Source of the DNA: Turbatrix aceti
Taxonomy: Eukaryota > Nematoda > Chromadorea > Rhabditida > Panagrolaimidae
Length of the DNA stretch: 64,000 nt
Assembly: GCA_963969345.1 (NCBI GenBank)
Contig: OZ017767.1
Location: 3,190,739 to 3,254,738, forward strand
Direction: 5' to 3'
Shown here: positions 1 to 11,379 of the stretch, in pieces
Layout of the letters: every line of letters begins with the position of its first letter
How positions within the stretch are numbered: position 1 is the stretch's first letter
The notes under the pieces: model-generated
Database searches by the model: none
What the model was told of the DNA's origin: nothing
What the model saw: only the letters and a program-made list of their open reading frames with translations
Translations under genes and position numbers: made by a program

Positions 1-668
1 TGTTAAAGAATATTTCGCTGCATTTGCAAGAGTTAAACCCTCTCAGGATATTAACGCGGTAGTGTTTCGAAGCCAATTTTCTTGTTACTTCATGACACCT
101 GTGGTATAACAACAGTATTCCACGAAGTATAATCTAATGAATCTGAAGCACGAAACGAAACCCCCTCTCATGTCATTTGCAAAACGTTATTCAGTTTGAG
201 ATCTTGCCAGATATATGTGTCAACCAACTGCTCATTGTTAATAAAATTCTGCGTTTATTTGATTAACTTAATGTTAACAACATACTAGTGCGGCCATCAT
301 TATTGTACACTGTTGCAGTTCACAGATTATGTATAGACGAAGAATAAATATTTGAATACCTTGTTTCGCGGTCAAGTTTTCAAACTGCTTCTAAAAATCA
401 GATTTTTGTTATACAGGAGTATCTTGGCACGAGAAATCGAATTCACTCTTCTCAAACAACTTTTTTGAAAAAATAGATTTTTGTCGATTTACCCGCTAGA
501 ACGAAACCCTATGTCGCTTCTTGCAAAACGTTATTCCTTGCCAGAAAACAAAATACAATCAGTATTTCCGTGTTAATGTAATTTTGTGCTTATTTGATTA
601 ACGTCGAGCTAACAACATACTAGTACAGTCATACTTAATGCACCTTGTTGCAGCTTTTAACTTTGATC
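1..668. other. Upstream region of the chemoreceptor cluster with duplicated flank sequence
   Basis: No coding exon is seen. The stretch carries older copies of sequence that recurs in front of the other cluster members. Positions about 55-145 resemble 1928-2010, and the block near 205-275 (TGCCAGA ... TTTGATTAAC ... AACATACTAGT) resembles 536-625. This suggests that the duplication unit of the array included its 5' flank and that another copy may lie, or once lay, to the left of the window. Confidence 0.5.
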
Positions 669-1709
669 ATGCTTTCGCAAAACATTACGGATGCTCCTGT
701 CACACAGGAGGAATACACAGATTCTTTGGATGAGGAGTATGTGAGTGCCTTGATACTTGTTATGTACACGACCGAATATACCAGAATTTACCTGAGCTAC
801 CTAAATGTTATTTGTCTACTGTTGTTAGTTATTTTTATTATACAATCAATGGTTAGAAACAAACACCAAGTAAGGGCACCATTTTTTATTATTTTTACCA
901 TCGGTGTTATTATTTTTCTCCTCTTGTTGTTCACTGGATATTTTTACTCGGTAACCTCTATTTATGTGACGTATCAGATCTACAACATTCTTTATTGGCA
1001 CTTTACAAGTTTTATTGGGGTTTGGAATTTAGCGATGGTTTTCAATAGATTTACGGGTGGGTGTGATGCATCCACACGTTTATTTATATTCATTATGTTT
1101 AGCGATTCGTCTCTGGCAGCGCATGAGCTCCATTTGGAACACAAGAAACTCAGTATTGGTGATAATATTCCTGCTTCTGTGGCCATTTATCTCAAACCTG
1201 CCCTTCATCAAGTGTTGGCTTGGCTTTTGGGGTATCGTAGAAATGGACCTTGCTCCGAGCTTCCGATCATATCAATACGTACTCATCATTTGCAACATTA
1301 CGGCTACGATCGCAGCTGTCGTATTGTGCGCAATCATTGGAATCTCGTCCGTTACATCACACCAAACCAAAAAATCGGCCAAGCAAAAAAGCATAGAACG
1401 CTTATGATTCAGTCGTTTTTATTGACGACAACCTATTTTTTAAATGTTGTGTTTCGTGTGACTTTGACCTTGGATATGGGGTCTATAGTTCGTTTTTTCG
1501 CTCCAAGATTTATGATGTTGTTAGAAAGTGTTTATGTTTTATTTCTTTACATTCCGTTTTTTCTTAACAAAACCTGGAGAAAATATCTTTTTGATTTTTA
1601 CGGGATATCTAAAATCATATCACTTGCCAAGGTTAACACAGCGCATCCTGTTGTTGTGAATACAACAGGCGGTCTTTCAAGACTGCAGCAAATTGCAAGT
1701 GCTCGTTGA
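669..1709 (+). pseudogene. Chemoreceptor-like 7TM GPCR, copy 1 (frameshifted)
   Basis: Nematode serpentine chemoreceptor, most like the Srg superfamily. Model: exon 1 at 669-1056, a 46-bp intron at 1057-1102 (GTGGG..TTTAG), then exon 2 from 1103. The splice gives the motif NRFTAIRLW at the end of TM3. I chose the ATG at 669 because MLSQNITDA aligns with the start of copy 3. In exon 2 the frame runs to a TGA at 1405-1407, where copy 3 continues ERTLLIQSF. Relative to copy 3, four bases are missing near 1391-1398, and the conserved TM6-TM7 part continues in another frame to 1709. As written this is a truncated receptor lacking its last two helices. An unrecognised second intron or an assembly error could rescue it, but I see no convincing splice pair. 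Copy 2 carries the same lesion. Sensory-neuron expression would be expected from the family. Confidence 0.65.
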
Positions 1710-2589
1710 AAGGTTTTTGACTGTTATTATTGTACATTGTTATTGCATTTACTCACATTAAAAACAAATTGTGTTAAGGAAATAAATAAATAGTATGTTG
1801 TTGCCCAATAAACACGTTATTTTTGAAGTCAGGTTCATACATAGGAAAAGGCACGACACGCCTGAGGATGCTTTAATGAATTCTCTTTAGTTTTGGTCAC
1901 GAAGGTCAACCATCGTGTGAACAACAAAACGCGGTAGTCTTTACATCGCTAATTTTCTTGACTTTATGTCACCTGCAGTATCCCACGAAGCTTAATCTAA
2001 TAACTGAAATGACGACGTTTTTGTTTTCATCAGTCTTGAGCTCCTGCCAGATAAGAAAAATAAATGCAATCAGAAATTTTTTGTTAAGGCTCATTTGATT
2101 TTTGCAAAACAGTAATCAGTTTTGAGTTCCTGCCAGAAAACTAAATAAAATGCAATCAGTAATTCCTTGTTAAGGCTCATTTGATTAACACAAAGTTGCA
2201 ATAAAAACACATCTGTTGGGACCAACTATCTATTACACTATGTATGGCATCTGTTCATCTGTTCGAACTTTTATAAATTCGGAAGAATCTAGGATTTTTT
2301 GGTCATTTGAAGTTGATTTTGCTTCATTCTCATTCACGTGCCAAGAAAAACGGGTAAGAATTTTTTATTTCCGGGATAACAACTTTTATTTATGTCATAA
2401 TTATGACGTTTGTTGTCCTTACGAGTGACCAAATTGAAATGTACATAACCGTAAATTAGCGTTGCAATTTTGCCCAATAACACCCTTATGTCAGACTCTA
2501 CCATAAATGCAAAAAAACTAGTGATTAAGTTAACCGTAAAATGAAAATTTAGTAAAGGCATACCGTGTCACAGTTGCCATACATTGAAA
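1710..2589. other. Intergenic spacer between chemoreceptor copies 1 and 2
   Basis: Holds the copy 1 polyadenylation signals (AATAAA at 1781, and a second in the CCAATAAACACG context near 1805). It also holds two tandem copies of a motif block with GCCAGA, AAATGCAATCAG and TCATTTGATT, near 2043-2105 and 2125-2190. I see no convincing exon; the short ORFs here look spurious. Confidence 0.5.
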
Positions 2590-3633
2590 ATGGGATTGCT
2601 GAACGCAACGGATTCTTCTGTAACACAGGACGAATACATAATAGATTATTCGGACGAAAAATATCTGATTGATCTGTTGCTCATTCATAGCACAATAGAA
2701 TACGCATCAACTTACCTGAGCTACCTAAATGTTATTTGTCTACTGTTGTTAGTTATTTTTATTATACAATCAATGGTTAGAAACAAGCACCAAGTAAGGG
2801 CACCATTTTTCGCTATTTTTACCATCGGTGTTATTATTTTTCTCCTCTTGTTGTTCACTGGATATTTTTACTCGGTAACCTCTATTTATGTGACGTATCA
2901 GATCTACAACATTCTTTATTGGCACTTTACAAGTTTTATTGGGGTTTGGAATTTAGCGATGGTTTTCAATAGATTTACGGGTGGGTGTGATGCATCCACA
3001 CGTTTATTTATATTCATTATGTTTAGCGATTCGTCTCTGGCAGCGCATGAGCTCCATTTGGAACACAAGAAACTCAGTATTGGTGATAATATTCCTGCTT
3101 CTGTGGCCATTTATCTCAAACCTGCCCTTCATCAAGTGTTGGCTTGGCTTTTGGGGTATCGTAGAAATGGACCTTGCTCCGAGCTTCCGATCATACCAAT
3201 ACGTACTCATCATTTGCAACATTACGGCTACGATCGCAGCTGTCGTATTGTGCGCAATCATTGGAATCTCGTCCGTTACATCACACCAAACCAAAAAATC
3301 GGCCAAGCAAAAAAGCATAGAACGCTTATGATTCAGTCGTTTTTATTGACGACAACCTATTTTTTAAATGTTGTGTTTCGTGTGACTTTGACCTTGGATA
3401 TGGGGTCTATAGTTCGTTTTTTCGCTCCAAGATTTATGATGTTGTTAGAAAGTGTTTATGTTTTATTTCTTTACATTCCGTTTTTTCTTAACAAAACCTG
3501 GAGAAAATATCTTTTTGATTTTTACGGGATATCTAAAATCATATCACTTGCCAAGGTTAACACAGCGCATCCTGTTGTTGTGAATACAACAGGCGGTCTT
3601 TCAAGACTGCAGCAAATTGCAAGTGCTCGTTGA
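2590..3633 (+). pseudogene. Chemoreceptor-like 7TM GPCR, copy 2 (same frameshift as copy 1)
   Basis: Second tandem receptor. Model: exon 1 at 2590-2980, intron 2981-3026 (46 bp), exon 2 from 3027. Start ATG at 2590 (MGLLNATDSSVTQ). The first 37 or so codons differ strongly from copy 1. From about 2717 (LSYLNVICLL) to the end of the gene the two copies are almost base-for-base identical, with only a handful of substitutions. It shares the four-base deficit of copy 1 relative to copy 3, so the spliced frame stops at 3329-3331 and the C-terminal helices lie out of frame up to 3633. Shared damage plus near identity implies either duplication after the lesion or conversion of one copy by the other. 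A working truncated receptor cannot be excluded. Confidence 0.65.
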
Positions 3634-3962
3634 AAGGTTTTTGACTACACTGCAAATGTAATACTGAAGTGAAATAAATATTTAGTGCTAAAAATTAATA
3701 CTGCTCAATAAATGCGTTTTTTAATCGGATACCTAGTCGATGTCAAGATGTTCAACGGAAAGTCGAAAATTACTGCTAATTTGGTGAATGCAATACTGCC
3801 TTTTTTGCAATAAGAATAATCAACTATTTATACATAAGTGTTACTGGTTATAATAGCTTTGGTAAACCAAAGTTATAAAAAAAGCTAATGCTTATTTTAT
3901 TAACTAAGTAGAAGTTAACAACACATCAGTAAAAGCATACCTTGTCGCATTTTTAGTTTGGC
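3634..3962. other. Intergenic spacer between chemoreceptor copies 2 and 3
   Basis: Contains AATAAA signals for copy 2 at about 3673 and 3707, the latter in the same CTCAATAAATGCG context as the end of copy 3. It also contains a promoter-proximal AGTTAACAACA motif near 3910 that matches the one before copy 1. No other feature is seen. Confidence 0.5.
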
Positions 3963-5017
3963 ATGACTCCGCAGAATATCACAGATGCTTCTGTTACAAT
4001 GGACGAATACATATTGCTATTCAACTTGGATGCAGAACATTCGAGTTCACTGTTGTTCGTTCTGAACACAACAGATTACTTATCTACTTACCTGAACTAC
4101 TTAAATGTTATTTGTCTACTGCTGTTAGTTATTTTTATTATCCAATCAATGATTAGAAACAAACACCGTGTAAGGTCACCATTTTTTATAATATTTACCA
4201 TCGGTGTCTTCATTTATCTCCTTTCATTAATATTTGCATATTTTTATTTGATAACCGAAGTTTCTATAATCTTTCCGATCTATAATTTCTTTTATTGGTA
4301 CTTCTCAAGTTTTATTGGGATCTGGAATTTAACCATGGCTTTCAACAGATTCACGGGTAGTTTCCACGAATCCGTGGTATTAATTTGTACAATTCATATT
4401 GTTTAGCGATTCGACTTTGGTGGCGCATGAAATCCATTTGGAACAGGAGAAACACGGTATCGGTGATTATTTTCTTGCTTCTGTGGCCTTTTATCTCCAA
4501 TCTGCCATTCTTCCAATACTGGCCTGGCTATTGGGGAATCATAGAAATGAATTTTTCTTCAAATTTGAAAATGTATCATTACATAACCATTATTTGCAAC
4601 GTCGTGGCTACAATCATAGCAGCTATATTATGCGTGATCACAGGGATGTCATCCGATTCATCACATCAATTCCGAAAATCCGAGACACAAGAAAGCGTCG
4701 AAAGAACTCTTCTGATTCAGTCATTTTTACTGACAACAACTTATTTTTTGAATGTTACATTTCGAGCGGCTTTCATCTTTGATATGGGATCTCTAGCTCA
4801 TTTTTTCGCGCCAACATTTATGATGTTGTCGGAAGGTCTTTTTGTTTTCTTCCTTTATATCCCATTTTTCATGAACAAAGCCTGGCGGAAATGTATTTTT
4901 GATTTCTACGGGGTATCCAAAGTCATGTCAATTTTCGAACGTACTAACAAGGTGCATCATGGTGTCGTGAACACTGTCGCTCTTTCAATATTGCAAAAAA
5001 TGGCAAATGTTCGTTGA
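3963..5017 (+). CDS. Intact nematode 7TM chemoreceptor (Srg superfamily-like), copy 3
   Basis: Two-exon gene: 3963-4356 and 4407-5017, joined across a 50-bp phase-1 intron (GTAGT..TTTAG), giving 334 aa. The splice restores NRFTAIRLWWRM at the TM3/loop boundary, a typical position for this receptor class. About seven hydrophobic segments are visible. They include LNVICLLLLVIFIIQSM (TM1), a TM2 ending in FAYFYLIT, SVIIFLLLWPFISNLPF (TM4), ITIICNVVATIIAAILCVI (TM5), a TM6 with FLLTTTYFLNV, and a TM7 with LFVFFLYIPFF. The short N-terminus carries Asn sequons, as expected for an extracellular end. It should sit in sensory cilia and sense an unknown environmental ligand; that role is inferred from the family. 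It is the only uninterrupted member of the local array and serves as the reference that exposes the lesion in copies 1 and 2. I am confident of the 7TM chemoreceptor class but not of the exact subfamily. Confidence 0.82.
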
Positions 5018-5047
5018 AAGTTTTTATGTACATTCATACCGCTGATC

Positions 5048-5053
5048 AATAAA
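5048..5053 (+). terminator. Polyadenylation signal of chemoreceptor copy 3
   Basis: AATAAA 31 bp after the stop codon, in the context GATCAATAAATGCG. The same context (CCCAATAAACACG, CTCAATAAATGCG) follows copies 1 and 2, so the 3' processing module was duplicated with the genes. Confidence 0.6.
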
Positions 5054-8000
5054 TGCGTTTTTTTCAAATCGAATTCAAACATCGACTTTTTTGAATCGGT
5101 ATAAGTTTTTAAATAAAGTCTGCATCTTGCGTTTCATTTATTTTTTTGTTTGTTGAAAAAGAAAATAACTGTTTTGTTTAAAGCAAATGCTCAAGAAACG
5201 GCAAAACACAGCACGTGCACGGAAAAAAAGGTAAGCACTTTTAATTGCGCTACGTACAATTATCAGAAGCTCAAAGCAGTGGCGTGACCTCCTTCAGGCA
5301 CCGGCACAGGGTCGAGAGCAGACCGTAAGCGGTCTTTACTGTTCCTTGTATTTAATTTGATTTTGCACTATTGAGCGTAGTAGGCAAGTTGGTAATAAAT
5401 TTTTTTCTTGCTTTCCATTGTGCTTTCTACTATTTACTTTTGTTTTATGTACGACTAAGTAATCTCGTTTTTGAATGAATGCCAACCAGTCGACATAGAA
5501 CGAAAACTAAAACGAATGCCAATTGTATTCTCATGATGCGACCAATTTAATTTGTTGCCTGGGACTCAACTCGTCTGGAAGTTGGGTTAGCAGAAAGTTC
5601 CTCCGCAGGGGAGGCGGAGAAGGAGGCTCGATTTCATCATGACTTGTGCCGCTGGATCTGGGTCTTTTCTTTAGGGGAGCGAGGATGGCAACTTGAGGCA
5701 TAATTACTTGTTTTGGATGGCTTCACTTAAAATAGAATCGTCCCCGGAGCAACGGGTGCTGGATTCATCTTTCTGACTTTGAAGAATGAAAAACCTGACA
5801 GCTGTTTTTTTGGATTGGTTTACGTCACTTCTTGAGCATTTCTGTCATGGCAAGATTTTTTTCTTCTGAAGAGCAAAAACTTGAGTGTAGTATCGTCCTC
5901 GTTTTTAAATAACATCCGCCCTCGAGGCACTCCTAGGAGTTTGCCCTCGACGATGAACGCGCCTATGTATTTACGAGTGTTCCATCCACCCCCGACCAAA
6001 AAAGTGCATAAAAGATATTGAAAGTGCGCGAGCGAGGGAACGAAGATTCACCTCCTCATCTATGCCATTGAAAACTTTCGCCTTCCTCCCCCATCCGGCA
6101 TTTATTCATTCTCGCCGCGGGTGGCCAGTCGAATTTTGAATCGTGATGACAACTTCATCCTCCTTCTCTTCTCTTTCGCGCACCCACTAATGCCAAATTA
6201 AACGAAGAACGAAGAGCAACGCCTGCAAGCGCTCTGGCAGAGGGGAGGGGCCGCATCATGCTTCTGTCTTACTTTTGGCCAATTAATTCGACGCCCTCTC
6301 CCCCTTCTTCTTCGTCTGCTAGATAGTCACCAGGGGTTTGTGTTTGTTTTGTATTACGGCACTGCTACTCTCGCTCGTGATGCGCGCAATTTATGAAGAA
6401 TCCCGGGTAAGCGTGGTAAACAAGGCGCCGGTTAGTTAGTTAGTCGTGCTTTTTGCTTTTTGCCCCGTCAGAGACGACGTTCATTACCCGGCTTATTAGG
6501 GACCCATTTGGGATTTATAAATGTTTTCCGACCAGTTATGTGTCGGTTGTGGCTCGCAACATTTTTTTATTTACAGTCAGTCATGTGCAGACAGTCGCTG
6601 GGGAGTTGGGGTTGTCTGATGAATAATCATGGGATCGTGTGTGCAGATGTCAGTTGTACTGTTTTTTTGTGATAAGAGTGAGTTTTGTCCCTTTATTCAC
6701 TCAGAATCCTTTTCATAAAAAACCGCATCCTTTTATAACAGTCAAGTGGGAGGGGTATTATGTTGCGCGATAGATGCCGACTATAGTCCAAGTTGTTCAG
6801 AGTCCGATAGATTGACTCTCTTGACCTGTGCGAAGCGCTAAGGACGCTAGTTGCCTCCAACGAGGGTCATCTTCTCAGCGCTAGGCAAACAATCACGCTT
6901 GGCACATTTGAGTCGTCAACGTTGCGTTTGTTCTTAGTTAGTTTGGGTTACAGCGAGGGGCTAAAGAGTCTCTGAATAAGCTTTTTTTCATCGGCCGAAA
7001 CGATCTCGACTTCCGGTAGAGCTGAGCCCCGGTTTAGGGGGCGCAATATGGTTTCTACATACATACATACATACCAGGTTTCGAGAACCATACAGATGCG
7101 ATCAACCGACAAATGCAACTTTTTGACGCGCTCGAACCAACTAATTAGAGGCCTGGGATGCCGCTCGTTTTTACCTTGCTCTTTTGAATCACGCAGACAT
7201 ATTTATATCCCCCGTATCTTTCAAATATCGCTGGCGGATGACCAATCTGCCTTTGGTCAACAAAACTGATGTTTTCCAAATTTCCAAATTGTCCATGCGG
7301 GAATGCCGTTTAAATTTTTCCCCGATGGCACTACCTTCAACCCGCCCCCCCCCCCGGAAAGAATAGATCAGCTTTACTATGTCCTTTCTTGTCACCAGCC
7401 AAGTTAAGAATCTGTGCCGATGACGGATGATCATGTCTCCCCCCCTCCCCCAGCCAGGCTGGCAGTTGAGTTGCATGCCGCATTGCATTGTCAAACACAG
7501 AAGCGGAGCGGAGGAGCCGGTTACTTGTCTGCGACACCACGGCTCGCTTTCTTTTTTCCTGCCCCCCGCCGTCATCATCATCGAGTGTTGTCTTCGCATC
7601 CGCCGCCATCGCGCTTGCTTGCCAAAAACAACACGACAAACACACCAAAATGAACGGCGAGAGTTACTGGCTTAGCTCCGTGTACTTTTTGACATCTGCG
7701 TTTGCCATTCGGGGCTGGCTAACTGGCTTGTTTGCGCATTTCGCATTTTTCGGAGAGCGGAGGAAGTCTTCTTTGAACTTTTTGACTCAAGCTTTGATGC
7801 TTATATTTTTACGGCATTTTGCAGTCTGAACTTTGTAAATCCAAGAAAACAGAAAAAAAGGTTGGCTAATTGCGAGACAAACTGCCAGCTTTTGCCTGCT
7901 TGACCGACTGTCAGACTCCTCCGCGCTGGCGTGTTGTATGTACAAGAACCCCGCAATTGTCTGCCAATTTGAGATCCAATGACGCGGACAATTGCCGGCT

Positions 8001-11000
8001 TTGTGACACCCCTTCTCTTCTCTGGCACCCGTCGAGTTGATCGCGGGGTCTTGCTTGCTTCATTTGCATGCCGTTTAGGAAGAGGTTAACTAATTTCCTG
8101 CAAGGTCATTAGCCAATTACCAATCTCGTCGCTGTAAGCCTCGTTCTCGGTATTAGGCTCGGTTTGGGTCGCTGCGGCTTTGTTTTAATTTTTGCTTGCG
8201 TTCTTCGGCTTTAATTCCTAGAAAAAAAGCGTTTTTGGTTTTTGGCCGTCATCAATTTTTCTTTGAGCTAAAAAAAACTTTTTTGAAAAACAAGCGCAGA
8301 ATCAGCCAGCAAGGTCAACATGTGATTGAGTGAAATCTGTGAGTAACTGAATGAGTGGTCGAGTGCTGCGAGGAGATAATCCGCCCTTTGCGTAGGCCAC
8401 GACGAGAGTCTAACCGCCACGATCGTTCCCGAAAACATGCAAGTACTTGAATACCCGAATTTGCCTTGGCGGCAATGACGCATACCTCGTCAAGGAATTA
8501 TCCAGTTGCACAATCACAATTTCTATGGGGTCAGTGTGTTTGTTTCTTCTCGGAAGCTTTGTCGGCGTCGGGAGCCATCCACGTTGTTGCTGGCCTCGGT
8601 GGTCGGCGGAAGACACTTGACTCGACTTCACCCCACCCTGGCCGCCACTTTTTGCGCGTGTGTGCACAGCCTCTTTGCGCCGTCCTCCTCTTCGGAGGAC
8701 GCAAGGTGAGTGAGTGATCGCGAGAGTCAGTCCCCCTACATACCTCGCTCATCATCGTGGTCGTCGTCGGTGACTCACTCAGTCAGTGGCAGGAAAAACA
8801 TTGCACGGCGGCGCTGAGGGCGGCGACTCACTTCATCGGCCTCGGCTCGACGATCGTCATCATCATCATCGACGACGGCGGCCAGCCAATGTTTGCCGAA
8901 GCCTGGCCTCTGTGATCGAGTTGCAGTCGCGGAGGTCGTCTCGAGTCAACGCAGCTGCGCCGCTCCCGCTCCCCGGGCTGGATTTAATCTTCTCTTTTTT
9001 TTCTGTTTTTGCAAGCCGATCCCGCCTACTTCCGTCGAGGGCAGGGAGCCGATAAAGCTGCGCCCTCGCCCAGGTAGCAGCGACGAGAAGCCCCACTTAC
9101 GGGACGGACGACTGACAGGAAGCGCGCGTTCCGTTTGCCTGTTCTGTTCTGTTCATCTGCTTTGGCCCCTGGTTGTCGTTATTAAGGGATAAGCCGTCGA
9201 TGGCCCCGTTTCTTACGCAGGTGACTGACCATCACGGACCTCCTGCCAGATGGCTACTGTCTGTCTAATGCACGCGTTCGGTTAAGTGCATCTTGACCAA
9301 GTTCAGCTTCCTCACCTGGGCTTCCTGCCTGCTACTGTTTTGGTCTGGCAAATGTAAGCGCCGCCGATTCACCAAGTTTTCCTTTTTTTTGAGAACGTGA
9401 ACGAATCATCGCCCTTTTTTTGTACACACCGGAAACGACCACTCACCCACGCTTCTCTTTTTCTTTTTTTCGGGAAACACTTGAGCGAGATGAAAGCAAA
9501 ACCGGTGAACGTTTTTTTTGTAACGGTTGATTTTTCTCATTTCACACCCTGCACCTATAAATTTTCACTGCGTCTGAAAAAATCCATTGCACCCCCGAAT
9601 TTTTTTATTGCATGCTTCGGCACAATGCCATCGGTGATCAAAATTCCCCCTGCATAAAAGGCACTTCGTGAGGGGTCGGCCGTAAACGCGTAAACCTCGG
9701 TTCTCTTGTCTTTTTGAGTTGAGTCGAGTCGGGTCGAGTCATGTCCCTGCCTGACTGCGTTGTTACCCAGCCGGAAAGAATGGATATCGATGGCCTTCCG
9801 GAGTACTCGGGGCTCTCTTTGTGTGCATGTGTGAATGAGTATGATCCCTTCCTGACCTCGAGACCGTGACGACGACCAGATTTGGCAGGGAGGAATGGAT
9901 CATCGACTCTTGTTGCTGCCACCCTGTCGATTTACTATTTATTTAGATACATCGATGAATATTCAAAAAAAAATTTTTATTCATTGAGGGGAGAACGATC
10001 CACTTAGAATCCTGCCCTCAGCCGACTGTTAGAGCTGTTTTTTGCAAAAAAATAACGAAACTTGATAATAAATGACCGATGAGGGCACGGAGGTCATTAC
10101 GGGAATTCCCATCCCATTGCCCCCGGTAGAGGCTCATAGTAGCTGTCTGACGGATGGATGGGTCGTCATGCGTGGTGTACACGCCGGAGAACTGACTGGC
10201 TGTCGGCTGTGCTAATCCTCCTATCCTCCAAGTACTACAACGTCTCTTCTTCTTTTCAAAACTTCATGCAGGGTTCTCATTTTGTTGATGGCTCTGTTGT
10301 GCGCGTGTGACTGATGTGAAGAGTGTTGAGGTCTTTTTTTCTTGTTTTTTTTCATGCATTTTCCCGACATTAGCCATCTATGTACAATCTCAAAATCCCA
10401 ATTCGCCTTGACGTGCCGTTCGAAGGCGAACATTCACGCGGACGAGAACAAGAAAGAACAAGACAAAAAACAACATTTGGACTCTTTTTTTGGGGGGTGC
10501 TTGGGTCGTTCGCTGCCGCGCTGCCGCGCCAAACCCAATTGAGGGCCATTTGAAGGCCGGGCATGGAATAGCAGCCGCGCCCTCCTCCGCCGACGCTCCA
10601 TCCTGCAAGCAACACTCCTTCTAATTTTTTCTGCTGGGTTGTCTGTCTTTTGTTCGCTCCGGGCTGCGCTTCTTCGTCTTCTCCCAAGGAAGAAGGAGGG
10701 CACATGCGCTTATCTTGTTCAACGAGACAAGGAGACTCACTCAAAAAACGGTTCATTTCCTCTCTACCCGCTGTTTCTTATGCCTTCCCCTGGGCCATTT
10801 GCGCTCGTCGAGGGGTGACAGCCGACTCGATAATGAAAAAAGAAAAAAATATATCGTAAGCACGAGCACGGCATCCAGGCGGACTCATTTCTCATATTTT
10901 TTGGCACTCATATTTATTGTTCATGTTTCTTTGAGCGAGCCTTTCGAAATGGTCTGGTCTTCCTTCGGGTGGAAATCACCTGTCCAAGAAGGTGTAAGCA

Positions 11001-11338
11001 TTCTCATATTTTTCATCTGCCAAGAATAGTGTCATTCAGCATCCCGTGACACAACACATTATTTTTGGAATTTTTGAAGCTGGTTGGCGAGATTTTTGGC
11101 GCACTGCCGCTTCCGGCGGAGTTTTTCGGCGCTGGTGGTTGTTGGTGGCTGTTTATGCACTCACAAACTCCCTCCTTCCCTTCCCTGTCCAGGCGGTGTA
11201 GTAGTAAAAACAAGTGACCATAACAAATGCCTTTCTTCGATTTCGATGCTTGTTTGTTCTTGCGTGTACTGACAATCTGTTGACAATTTTTTGTACAATT
11301 TTTTTCCTATACAACTTTTTTAATCTTTACCCTTCCAG
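5054..11338. other. 6.3-kb gene-free region upstream of the mec-9-like gene
   Basis: I see no exon with good splice sites or recognisable protein. From about 5.6 kb the base composition becomes richer in G+C, with C-rich and CGTC/CATC-rich stretches. There is a short (TACA)n run near 7060. The region ends in a strong acceptor-like site (CCCTTCCAG at 11330-11338) 41 bp before the mec-9-like ATG. That site could be a 3' splice site for a distant 5'UTR exon or a spliced-leader acceptor. The most likely content is promoter, enhancer and long 5'UTR intron of the touch-receptor-type gene. The many short ORFs look random. Confidence 0.45.
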
Positions 11339-11379
11339 ATCCCGGCACACTTCGGACAGATTTCTCAGCATCACCCAAA

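Noticed and set aside
645..668. TTG-initiated extension of chemoreceptor copy 1 upstream of the ATG
   Set aside because: Non-ATG start; the ATG at 669 aligns with the start of intact copy 3.
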